From Pithys albifrons albifrons (Eukaryota > Chordata > Aves > Passeriformes > Thamnophilidae): 64,000 bases of DNA. Shown here piece after piece: positions 51,301 to 63,300 of the stretch. How positions within the stretch are numbered: position 1 is the stretch's first letter; each line of letters opens with the position of its first letter. A program made the position numbers and the translations under genes. The notes beneath the pieces are model-generated. The model was not told where the DNA came from and did no database searches. It was given only the letters and a program-made list of their open reading frames with translations. The stretch spans positions 93,254,431 to 93,318,430 of the forward strand of contig NC_092461.1 in the NCBI RefSeq assembly GCF_047495875.1, read 5' to 3'.

Positions 51301-54300
51301 TTTGAGCCTATGTTTGAACTGAAACTACGGAGAAAAGCTTCATTGTTCCCTCAAACCTAGTTGCTGCATGATAACAGTGTCATTGAACTCTAGTGACTAA
51401 ACTGGTACTGTTTTGCTTCTAAAGCCATGTTTTAACTCTTTGCATGTATTCTGCAGAAACTGGAACTAGAACGATTTATGCTTTATGCTCATGGTCCAGA
51501 CCTTTGCAGGGAATCAGATCTCCGGCATGCCATGGCCAACTGCTTTGAAGCCCTAATAGGTAAAATGTTTGTATTTTTGTGTGTAGACAGTTAGGTTTTA
51601 TGTATGTCCACATGCCATGTTGACTGTGATGGAGGAGACATGAGTTTGTTGATCAGGGCCCATATGACTAGGCAGTAGTAAAGCTTCCTGCATCATCTTT
51701 GTCTCTTCCATCTACTGCATGTATGCCATGTGTATATAACACAAAGAGAGTGTAGTATTACAATGAAAATCTCATCTTCCATATCCTGCCTTCCACACAC
51801 TGAAGATGGAGCTGTTTCCATTGTGGAGCAGCACTTCTGTCTGTCAGTGCAGAAATCCACCTCTTGTGTGCCACCATGGCGTGCACCTGCCCTGAGTCTG
51901 AGGCAAGCAGTTCACTCACTGTGGCCTGGCAGAAAAAGGGCAGGTTCACTGCTTCCAGTAGTGCTTGAACAGACCCGCAGCCTCAGCCCTGAATTTTAAA
52001 CTGCAGCTTGCTTTCTGAATGCAGCAGGCACTCCCAAGCAAGTCACCAGCCTACTTCCTCTGTGCCCTGCTAGCCTTCCATGAATTAAATGTGACATTTA
52101 CCAAGTAAGTATTTTTTAGTCTTCGCATTTTCCTTACAAATAAAATGCATGGCAATGTGCCACAGCTGATGAAATAAAGATACCAAAACCCTCTAGCTGA
52201 GAGTAAAAGAGTTGTGTCAAATTTGCAGTTGGACACTAAGATGCTGATTAGTGACTGTCTGCACTAGTCAATAGTCAATATATTTATGCTGGAGAAGAAA
52301 TGAGAACCTGACCACAGTTAACAAACAGCAAGACAGAATTCTCATTGGCTACATCTGCACAAGCTCTGTTTTCAATAGCATATTTTTATGAACTTGTTTG
52401 AGTACACAAAGCAAGCTAAATCTCACTGGTTTGACTTAATATGCATCCAAATGTAGTGTACAGGTTATTAGGTATGGTCATGTTGTAGCCCTGATCCAGG
52501 TCTGTATGTACTACATAAGCTCCTAAAACATTTTGTCCTGTTTTGAAAAGTAGATCATGGTTGGCTTAGATGACAACAGCTCTGCCTTAGGCAAGATTGT
52601 GTTTCCTCTTATCAAAAAATAAGTTTTCTTTTTAAATCTATTTTGTTTTCCATGAATGCTTTGCTTTTTAATTAAAAAAAATTAAAAAAAAACAAACCAA
52701 AAAACAAACAGAAGAGGAACACAAGCTATGTATCTGTGTCTTTGTTCATAGGCATCAGCTTGTTTAGGGTGTAGTGATGAGAACTATTTGGCAAGCATTG
52801 AGATGTGCTGAGAGAGCAGGCTTGCTGTTTAATCTCCAATGCAAAGTTGCTCAGAAAGGTAATTGAGCAATAAGATTTTGTCAGGGCCATAGCTAAAATC
52901 TGGAAGCTTGTTAAGGGGTTATAAAAGTATATGTGGGATCTGGAGCTCCTACTGGAGACTTTTACAAAGTCTGGTGCTTATTCCCTGTGACAAAAATAAA
53001 AATGAAAAATATAAGCAGGCTGCCTAGGACATGTTTGAAATTCTGTACTCATTATAGACCTCTGCAAGATAGTCTTGTAAACACCTAAACTGTTCTCCAA
53101 AAGATCCAAAGAAAGTAATTGACTTAATGAGGAATTAAAAAGAAAGAGGGATGGAAAGACACAGTAAGGGCAAATCATGTTCTTCCTGTGTGCAGGAACA
53201 TGGAATCGCTTTCTCTGCATTCTTGAAGTGGTTGTGTTTTACATTTGCTTTTCTGCAGATGTGCTTACAAGAACTAGTTTGAGATTTTCAGAAGCCCTCC
53301 TCTAAAGAGAACCAAAGGACAAAATGTTCATACCGAATTTATGAAGTGCTTATGCAGATATAGAGTGTATAGGGTACACCCAAAAATATAACATGCTAGC
53401 ACAAGTTTTGCAGAGCTTGTTACTGATGGGCACATGAAAAGGTCTGGTGAGGGTTGTATGTGAAGTTAATAAAACAAAATAAACCAACAAAAAACCACCC
53501 CATAGTCTCCAAAACTAGAGATGCAGAGTTGCAGTTTCCAATGTATTGTTGTATCACAATGTACTATTGTGATACTGGAAAGACCTTGAGGTTTGGAATG
53601 TTCCTGATACATCATTTATATGCAGAATATAATGTTGGAAGTCCAGAATAAATGGCAATTAATTGCTAGCTATTGAAATGTGTTTCATGGGTTTCCCTAT
53701 CAGCATATATTGTATAGTTAGCTGTTTACTGGAAAGTACTTTTAGAAATGTATTGCTTCTAGACTAATGTGTTTAAGCTTTGCTCTTTGGATGTATAATT
53801 TTCTATCACTTACATAGTTATTTCAGGCTTTTCTGTACATTTTATGACCATTGATTTATGTTGTTGTTTAACATGCTTTAAATGTTCCAAAAAAGTAGGT
53901 ATTGCTACAGAAAGCATGCTTTTAAAAAAATAAATGTATTGGAGATGAAGAAGGCAAAGATCTTTGACTTTTCTGTGCTTAGTAATTTTCTAAATACTAA
54001 TTGTGTTACTGGCCTTTGACATACTGGTTTCCTCCTGTAGGAGCTGTTTATCTAGAGGGGAGCCTAGAAGAAGCAAAACAATTATTTGGACGTTTACTCT
54101 TCAATGAAAAGGTATTTATATGGTTTTATTTCCATTTTTAAAAGAGCATAAGACATGCATTCTTGTCTGTTGTTTTACTTGAGGATCACAAATGAGCTGT
54201 AATACTACACCTGTTGTACATAGTTCCTGGAAATTGAAATGTAGCATATTGTGATTAGGACAGCATGCTCTACTGGTTCAGGCAAAAGAATTAGTTTTTC

Positions 54301-57300
54301 CTCAGGTGTGCTGCAAGTTGGTTGGATGAGGTAGGGAAGGGTGAGTGGTGTGGGAAACCTGCAGGCTTCCTTTCAAAGGGTTGCTCTAACAACAGAAATG
54401 AGTGCTGTGGATCCAGGTGGCAGGCTTTGAGGGAATGATGCACATGTAGAGCAACTATTACTGTTTCGTTAGTTAAATCACACCACCTCTATAAGCTTTA
54501 AAAATATACCTGGGGAAAAAAATAAGGTGTTTTATCCAGTGTCTACCCAATTGTATAATTAAAGTCTGATGCATTCTTGCATACTTTATCTTACATCACT
54601 GTTAGTTGGAATATATACTGTATAAAGGTGAAGGACAGTACATACTGCTGGGACAGCACGTGTGGCCATAGTGAGGGGATGAATTACACAGTATTTTCCT
54701 TCCTCTGAGTCTGTGAAATGACAAAGCTTATTAGAAGTAAAAGTATTTTGAAGCTTATTGTAATTCAGTGTTTATTTGCTCCTCAGTGGCTGTAGTGAAG
54801 AAAGCCTATATGAAATAGAAGAAAGTGGGATTTTTTTTTCTTTTTCAGTCCTTGCCTTTGGTGAAGTTAAACTTGATACTGAGGAGTACTTGCAAGTAAA
54901 GTTAGTCCTGAGGCTTAAACAAATATTTTTCTTCCTTTAACCACTTTTTATTTGGTTCAAGGATTTTTCCACCTCTTTGACACAAGCTAATTGGGAGAAC
55001 TACAGGCAGTTTGAACAGCAAATACACGATTTTAAAAATTAGTTTGCCAGCACTATTGAATTTGCAATAAGCAGAGTCAGCATCTGAAATAGTTCAGTAT
55101 TTCAAGTAATGACATTTTATTTAGTACTGTGGAATTTGTTAAATGACTCCCTTGAGCATTAAAGGCATCTCTCAATGTTTGCAGGACCTGCGGGATGTAT
55201 GGCTTAATTATCCACTACACCCACTCCAAGTAAGTGTATCTCTTTCTGTAATAAATTTCATGGCTCTCTTTTATTTTCAGGGATACTTTTCGGTAGGTTT
55301 CCATTGTGATGACATCTCAGAAATTGTACTAAAGGTAGCCAAAGGTATATATTTATATGTTTTCCTTTGTGGGTTTTTTTTTTGTTTTTTAAAAATAAGT
55401 AAGTTTCTTTCTCTCTGGGGATTAATCATTCACCTTCTCTTGGCTCATGTTTGTTAAATAACTGTACCTGTAAACTAAATATAGTGAGAGGTAACATATT
55501 GGTACCTTCTTTTTCATCTTCTGTAAGTTGGCGGAAAAAGGTGCAAAAACAATGTATGTACACCTTTTCTTGAACTGGAATTAGGACTGAAACCTTAATA
55601 GTAGAAAGGCACATTAATTGAATGGCATAAGAGTTTTGATTTGATTCTGTTTTGATTTCTGTGTATCTCTGTGTGATGATAGCCTGGTTGTTTCAGTGAT
55701 GCCAGTAACTTTAATACCAAGTAAAGACTAAAATTATGAAGGTGTCTGAAAGCTAACTTATTCTCCATGTATCAGATAATACAAGTTCACAAGTTGTCAG
55801 TTTAGGAGGCCGAAAGTTGGGAGAATGGTCTCCTAGTCCTTTCTCCCTGACTGAATTTTGGGGCAGATTGAGAGTGAGTTGCACAGCCTCTGCACTGTAG
55901 CTCCTTGTCTTCACTGGAAACAGGAGTGTGCAGGGGTGCTACCAGAACAGCAGTGGGTGCGTAGCCAAAATCTTCAGCAACAAATGGGCTTTTCACAACC
56001 ACATCTTTCTGAGTGTAAATAGAAAAGACTCTTAATGGGAAGATAAACTTTTGAGATTCAACACCAGCTATCTTGCATGGTGGCACAAGCTCCCAAGAAG
56101 GTTGTTCCTACTCTGAATTTCTTTCTTTTCTCTTCCTTTATTTTAACCTTTTAGTCTCTGCTTTCACAGAGACTTGCACTCTGCTTAGAGACTGGAGACT
56201 TGCTACTACCTTAGCTTGTGTGCTGAAAATTATTTTCTTCCATATCCCAAAAACCATCCTAGGTGGTTTTTCCAGTAGATGAAACACAGGCTGCTCAGGT
56301 TGGCCTTTGGACACAGCTAGCCTGAAAAATGGCATTTTAAAAACATGCCGAACGAGATCCCAATTAAGAAGAAAGAAGCTCTGGGTAAGACACACAACTG
56401 AAGAGCTGTAACCCTGTTATTTGACAGTAGCCAGGTCTGTAGAAATGGAGATGAAAAAATAATTAATGGTCACTTGGATAAATATGGACTCTTTAAAAAA
56501 AGTCAACATATAAAGACTAGTCCTGTCTCAGAAATGAATAGGAGACAAAAAAACATGTGATAATGCCGGTGATGCTGTCTGATAAGTTTCCTGACAGGCT
56601 GTGGGAAAGACACTCAGGAAAGGCTTTTAAATTTTTTTTTTTTTAAAGGAATAAAATAATGCAACCCCAGTGAATACTGTCAGTCCTTACAAGATTTAAA
56701 GGAATGGCTGAAACATAAGAAGTGGAGAACAGGAGTGAAATGACCACATCTTACAAGGGTTGGTGATCGCTGGCAGATTGCCCTAGGGATCTTTGCTGAA
56801 GTACAGGCTGTTCACATTGGCAGCTTAGGGAAGAGGATGAGCAGTGAGGTGGCAGTTTGTTGACAATACCAAATTCTTCAGGGTAGCAGGGACAACAACA
56901 GGCTGAAGAATTTCTGTGTAGGTAAATAGAAAGGGCTGTGCATGAGGAAGAATAAAGCAGTCTCAGCTTCACGTACACTTGAATTCCAAACTGACCATTA
57001 TCATCCAAGTGTGGGATTTTCTGTGCAAGGATGTGTAGTTCTATGAAAATGTAAGCTGAAAGTTCAGTACTGTTTAAGAACAAAGACAGTTTGAATGTAA
57101 TCAATTAATAGAAAATGGGCAGACAACAAACCAAAAATTACCTTAATGCCACTTTAAAAATCTGTGGCTATTCTTAGTTATCGGTGTCCTCTTCTGGATG
57201 ATTCCTCCTCTAAGGCATTACTATACAAAAGAAATGCCCTGAGTGGCTGAAGAAAACACTTAAGCGATTTCCCAGCTCCACAGAACATCAGACAAGAAAT

Positions 57301-60300
57301 TGATAAGAAAAGATACTGATCCAAAGCAATAATTATAATTTTGTTGTGTTAGTGCGCCCTTTTGAATTTCACATACGAAGTATTTATGCTTGATTTTTGG
57401 TACCAAAGGAAAGTGGGAGAAATTGATGTGGGTTTTGTCTCATCTTGACAAACTGTCACTCTGCCAGCCCTATAGTAATAGTTTTTGAATCAGATTCTCA
57501 ATTGCAAACAATGTGCAAACAACAAAATGCAGACACGTAAAATGGTACATGTTTTATGAAAGTAAGTATCCCATACTGTTCACATATAGAGACATGTAAG
57601 TGATGTGTTTAAATATCTCAACAGTTAAAAAAGCATACATCAAAGCTCACATCTTCTTTAAGTGGTAGTTTTCCAAGACGAAAACGCAGAGGAAATCTGA
57701 TTTTGTCAGTTCAGCTGTCCATAGAACAACTTGTCCGTTGTATTCTTTGCCCTTGATTTAGAGAAGACTTGCTTTTCTCTGAAAAGTTCTGCAGCAGTGT
57801 CAGTTTGTCATTACTCACACTTCATTTTTCTTGCAGCTACAGGAGTCCAATACTGACAGGCAACTCATTGAGACCTCTCCAGTTCTTCAAAAGCTTACTG
57901 AGTTTGAGGAGGCAATTGGAGTCATCTTTACTCATGTTCGGCTTCTAGCACGTGCATTCACTCTGAGGACAGTAGGCTTTAACCATCTGACTCTGTGAGT
58001 ACATAGCAAAAGTCCTTATGTAGCTCTGTTGTCCCTTCTGTTATAGAGTATCCCAGAATCCCTTATTTGTAAATAAACTGTGTCTGTTTTCTGGAAGAGA
58101 ATAGAGCAGCTATATTCACAGGCTTGCCTGGCTCAGAATCCCATCTCTGATAGTAGTCAGTCGTGGATACCTTGGGAAAGACTGTAGAAAATGTTGGAGG
58201 CCTATCTTGGTGTTATATCTTGAGTTTTCTGCATCACTGATATTTGCACGTCACTCCTGAGACAGCTGCAAAACATACCTGGAGGTACATTTGGGCAGAG
58301 GAAAGAAGTAAAATCATGCTCTTTGGTCCAAGTGCAGCCCTTGTGTTCTGTTGTATGCAAAGCTGCCAGGCCCTGTTTTCAAACAAGTGGTATCATGGAA
58401 TCATAGAGTATACTGAGTTGAAAGAGACCCATCGGGATCATCAAGTCCAACTCCTGGCCCTGCACAGGATACCTCAAAATTCACACCATGTGCCTGAGAG
58501 CATTGTCCAAGTGCCTCTTGAACTCAGAAAGACTTGGTGCTGTGACCACTTCCTTGGGGAGCCTATTCCAGTGCTTAACCAACCTCTAGGTGAAAAATCT
58601 TTTCCTGATACCCAGCCTAAGCCTTCCCTGACTCAGCTTCATGCCATTTCCTCAAGTCCTGTCATTGGTCATGAGAGTGAAGAGATCAGCCCATTTGCTT
58701 CCCCTTGTGAGTATGTTGAAGACTGCAATGAGGTCTCCCCTCAATCTCCACTTCTCCAGACTGAACAAACCATGTGACCTCAGCCACTCCTCGTAAAACT
58801 TTCCCTTCAGACCCTTAACCATCCTCCTGGCTCTCCTTTGGATGCTCCCTAAAGCATCTCTAACAGCTTAATATCTTTCTTGTATTGTGGTGCCCAACAC
58901 TGCACACAATATTCAAGGTGAGGCTGCCCCAGTGCAGAGCAGAGCAGGACAATCCCCTCCCTCAACCAGCTGGTGATGCTGTGCCTGATGCCCCCCAGGA
59001 TATGGTTGGCCCTTCTGGCTGCCAAGGCACTGCTGACTCACACTCAACTTACCATTGACAGGATGCCCATGTCCCTTTCCACAGTACTGCTCTCCAGCCT
59101 CATTCCCTCATATATACACAGAGCCAGGCTTGCCCTATCCCAAGTTCAGAATCTGGCACCTGCTCTTGTTAAACTTCGTATCAGTGGTTACCCACTCCAG
59201 GATCTTGTATGACTTGAAACGCTGATGCTGTTCTGTTTTGTGAATGGACAGACTTTTGTCAAAGTCACTTTCTTACAAGAAGTTTCAGGTAGACACCTTA
59301 TCCCATTATAAATTTGATGCCAGTTGCTCTTCTCCTTCAATTAGTCCCACATCTGTGATCTAATGATTGTGTTTGTATGTAGCTATTCCAATTTGCTTTT
59401 TGTCTGAAAGTTGGTATTACAACAGTAATGAACTATGTTTTCATCTAACCTGATTAACACTGGAAAATTATCTTAAATGTGTTCAGAAGTGAGCAAGGCT
59501 CACTTTCAGATTACTCTTTATTTTAATTTGTGTGTGCATGCTGGTTTTGGTTCTTTCCTTCCTGAGTGTTTATTGATTTTGCTGCATTGATGTCTCATTT
59601 TTCAGAGGCCACAACCAGAGGATGGAATTCCTGGGTGACTCCATAATGCAGTTGGTAGCCACAGAATATTTATTCATACATTTCCCTGATCATCATGAAG
59701 GGCACTTAACGGTGAGACTGCCATCAATCATGATCTCCATAAGGGCAAGAGTGGGATGGAGACTGAAATTATGGGAACAACTAGTGAATTATTCTGAGTT
59801 TGATTAATAAAAGAAGCCTCTGCAACCACTGCTCTTAATAAGCCTTTGTTAATTTTAAGTCATGAACACTGCAATGAGTAGGAATTAGTGATTTATGAGC
59901 CCAGTGTAATAATTTCTGTTTAGTCTGTTAAGTGGATCAATAATTTTAAGGATGTCAGCGTTGAAATTGGGACATAAGACTAGTTCCTGCTTAAAGATGG
60001 GTGTCTTAAGATGGGTGTCTTAAACCATTTATTTAAATAGATCTATCACATAACTTTTTTTTTTTCATAACTTCTAGTCTTTTGGACTTGCAACCAAGCA
60101 GGGTTATATTTCCTGATGAATTTTTTTTGCAATCTATTTTAGTCTGGTTTTCCTGCTGTCTTCAGTCTGGGGCTCCTGTGGTAGCTTTTGAGTTTAATTT
60201 TACTATTGTTACACTCATCTGTTACTGATTGCTGTAGCCTTTTAACCTCTCTTGTCTGAGCTCTGAAACTCAGTTTGAGGCTATTTCAACAATTTACCGT

Positions 60301-63300
60301 ACTTTAAACATAGCATGGTAATATATGTAGTTTTTTTCTTGATTGATTAATTTAGTACTACAGCTGAACAGGTGACTTTGTTTGTGAATAAGAAATTTTC
60401 TTGGGCTTTCTAAAGTTTTTTCTTAGTTTACAAGTCTTAGCCAGAACGAAAACAACAATGCATGTATCAGGAATGTGAGTTGACTTTTCTAGTTAAAGTG
60501 ATTTGGAGTGATTTGCTCAGATTAATAGAGAGATGACAATGCTAGGTCTCTAGCAGGCAATGTGTTATCAAGAATACGATTCTTGAATCTTTGGGGCTAA
60601 AGCTGTTTCCAAGAAAAAAATGTTCATGCTCTGACTAAAAGTAACTAGTTTTTCTTCACCACTTCTTAAGTTGCAGTTGCATATGTATGGATTCTACTAC
60701 ACCATTCAGGAGACAGAGGATATGAAGCCTGGTGGGGTTTTTTGCTTTGAACATGACTTAAGAATGTAGGCATTAGTGGTGTTATATTAAGATAAATCTT
60801 GCAAGAACTACTTGGCCAGAAGGATAAGAAATATTGCTATTAATGCACGTAAATACTCAGAACAATGATCAGAACGTCTTCATGTTGCTTAATTTAATGA
60901 TTAGTACTTGGCAAGTGCAAGTTGCACAGTTCAAGTTTGTAGATGAAACAACAAAGTTAGAGTGGAATGGAGGCTGAAAACACACAAAGATATGGAGAAG
61001 CAGGCAATGCCTAGAATAAAATTTGAAATCTGGAGATGCACATGCAGAGAAAAAGAAAATTGTCTTGAAATGCTTTTAAGTTTGATGACAAATGAAAGGA
61101 GACATGTGAGAAAGGAGGCTGACAATACGGAATCTGAAGAGAAACAGCAAACACTGAACTCTTTCTCCTGTCATCTGGGAATATACTTAAATTTGAGGGA
61201 ATAATGAAACAGCAGTTGAATGGTGAGTCTGGTGTGTTGAGGGCAATTTTGGTCAAGAATTCCACTTGACTGGCATTGCAGTGGCTTCCCAGAGTGCAAT
61301 GATTGCTTGTGGAGAGATGTCTGTAAATTAACTGTGTTTATGAAAAGAGGAGAAGACAGTCTCATCTACATACTTTGAGATAGCCAAATAGTGTGCCAAA
61401 AAAAAAAGTTCACATTTTGTTGGATGTTGGAAGGTGCAGCTTCTCCAGTACTGACTTAAGGGTTCTTCTGGTACAGTCATGGGTAGCAGTATGCTAGGTG
61501 AAGTTGAAAGAATTAAATTTTTTTTTAAAAAATTGCTTTGTAATTACAGTTAAGCTGTAGTTGTTTATCTGTCATTTGTTATAGCATCTGCAGTGATGCA
61601 GACTGTGTGTTGCCAGAGGGGAGACTAGCTCTAAAAAGGCTCCTGGAAAGACGCAGGTACTGTGTCTTCTCCATATCATTCATGGGAATTGAATTTCTTC
61701 CTAGATCACACTTGTAGAGGAGGAAAATTCTAATACAGAGCAAGCTGATAACTGCAGTGCCAAAAGGATAACTGGGGTGTTTTTTCCCCCTGATTCACTG
61801 TCTAGAATATCACTGTCTGATTCCATCTTTTATGATACTACTAATAATGATTACAGATCCTATCTAAATACAAACACAACCGAAGAAATCCTTCTTCTGT
61901 TACAAGAAACAGATTTTTATCATGGGACACTGCACGTATGTCCCATAGGTTACATATGGTACTTAGGAATTTTTGAAAGGAACAAGTAGAAAATGAGTTT
62001 AAGCAGAGGTGAGGGAGGTGGGTGATAATCCTGTCTAGTGTGTGCCTAGTTTATGAAGATCAAGTTGTGAGTATCTACTTCATACATCATTGCCAAACAA
62101 ATTATGAACATACTGTTCTTTATTTTTCTGTTGTGAGAGATGAAGTATCAAGTAGAGCAAATAAATCTTGATTTTTCATAAGCTCAGTTGACATGCTGGA
62201 GCCAGGTAACATATAACTTGGATCTAATAAACTGAGGAAATGTGATAGGGAAGACAAAGAGAAAAAAACTGTGTATGCAGAGTCTCAACTCTAGATTACA
62301 CATAAACATTGAAAAAGAAGGACATTCTTTACTTCTCTCCCACCTCCTATAATATCTCTAGCTTCTTAAGTTAATGCTGTTTCATTTAAAGCAAAGAAGC
62401 AAACAAACTGGAAAAAAGCTGACCCTGCCAGGTTTTCACAAAATGGTATGAAACCATAAAATTCAAAAATAGTCCTTTAAGGTGCATGAGATTGTATCTT
62501 TGGCATGTTTAAGCAATCTGCCTAGAGCCAGGGTTAAGCATTTTGGGACACCCTATTAGAGAACCAGGTGTCCTTGACATTGTCAACATTGAAAATGTTA
62601 CAGGCAGATCCTTATATGGGGTGCATTGTCTCAGCTGTACTGCCTTCTAGTAGAGGACATAGTACATACAGGCTTTCCAACTATGCATTTTTTTCTCTGG
62701 TCACAAGAGTGGAGCAGTTTCCTCATCTGCTTGTTCTGAAACACTGTCTTGCTTCAGTGTGTATTTGTTTTAATTACTACCTATTTATTTCTTATTTGGT
62801 GGACACTGGGGAGTGCTCCATAGACTCCAGAATATTATTTACTTACGTTTTATATGGAAAAATTTATATAACTGTGTATTAATTAAACTAGAAAACTGCA
62901 GATAAGCTGAAAAATACGGGTCTCACAAAGATGGTATATAATTGCAAAGAAGCTCACAAAGAAGCATTTTACATGCAAGACATATATACAGAATTAATGT
63001 GTCCATAGAATAAAGAAAGATTAGTGAGAAGAGTTGAAACAGATGGAAAAATCTGCAGTAGAAAGAATGACTGTGTGTTTATATAAATGACTTGATCTGT
63101 CCTGAAACAAAATGTCAATGAACTGAGAGAAGTGAGTGACTACAAGGGTAAAAGTAACTTCTTCTCCCCAGCTCCTTTTGTAGTTTGCCATTGGATTGTT
63201 ACAATGACATCAACTTCTCTGTTGCAGCTGTTGAGAAGTTCTTTGGTGAACAACCGGACACAGGCCAAGGTGGCAGAAGAGCTGGGTATGCAAGAATTTG

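Noticed and set aside
58244..58777. 177-codon frame on the + strand
   Set aside because: It overlies the antisense 3' end of a CR1 element and reads the wrong strand of it.
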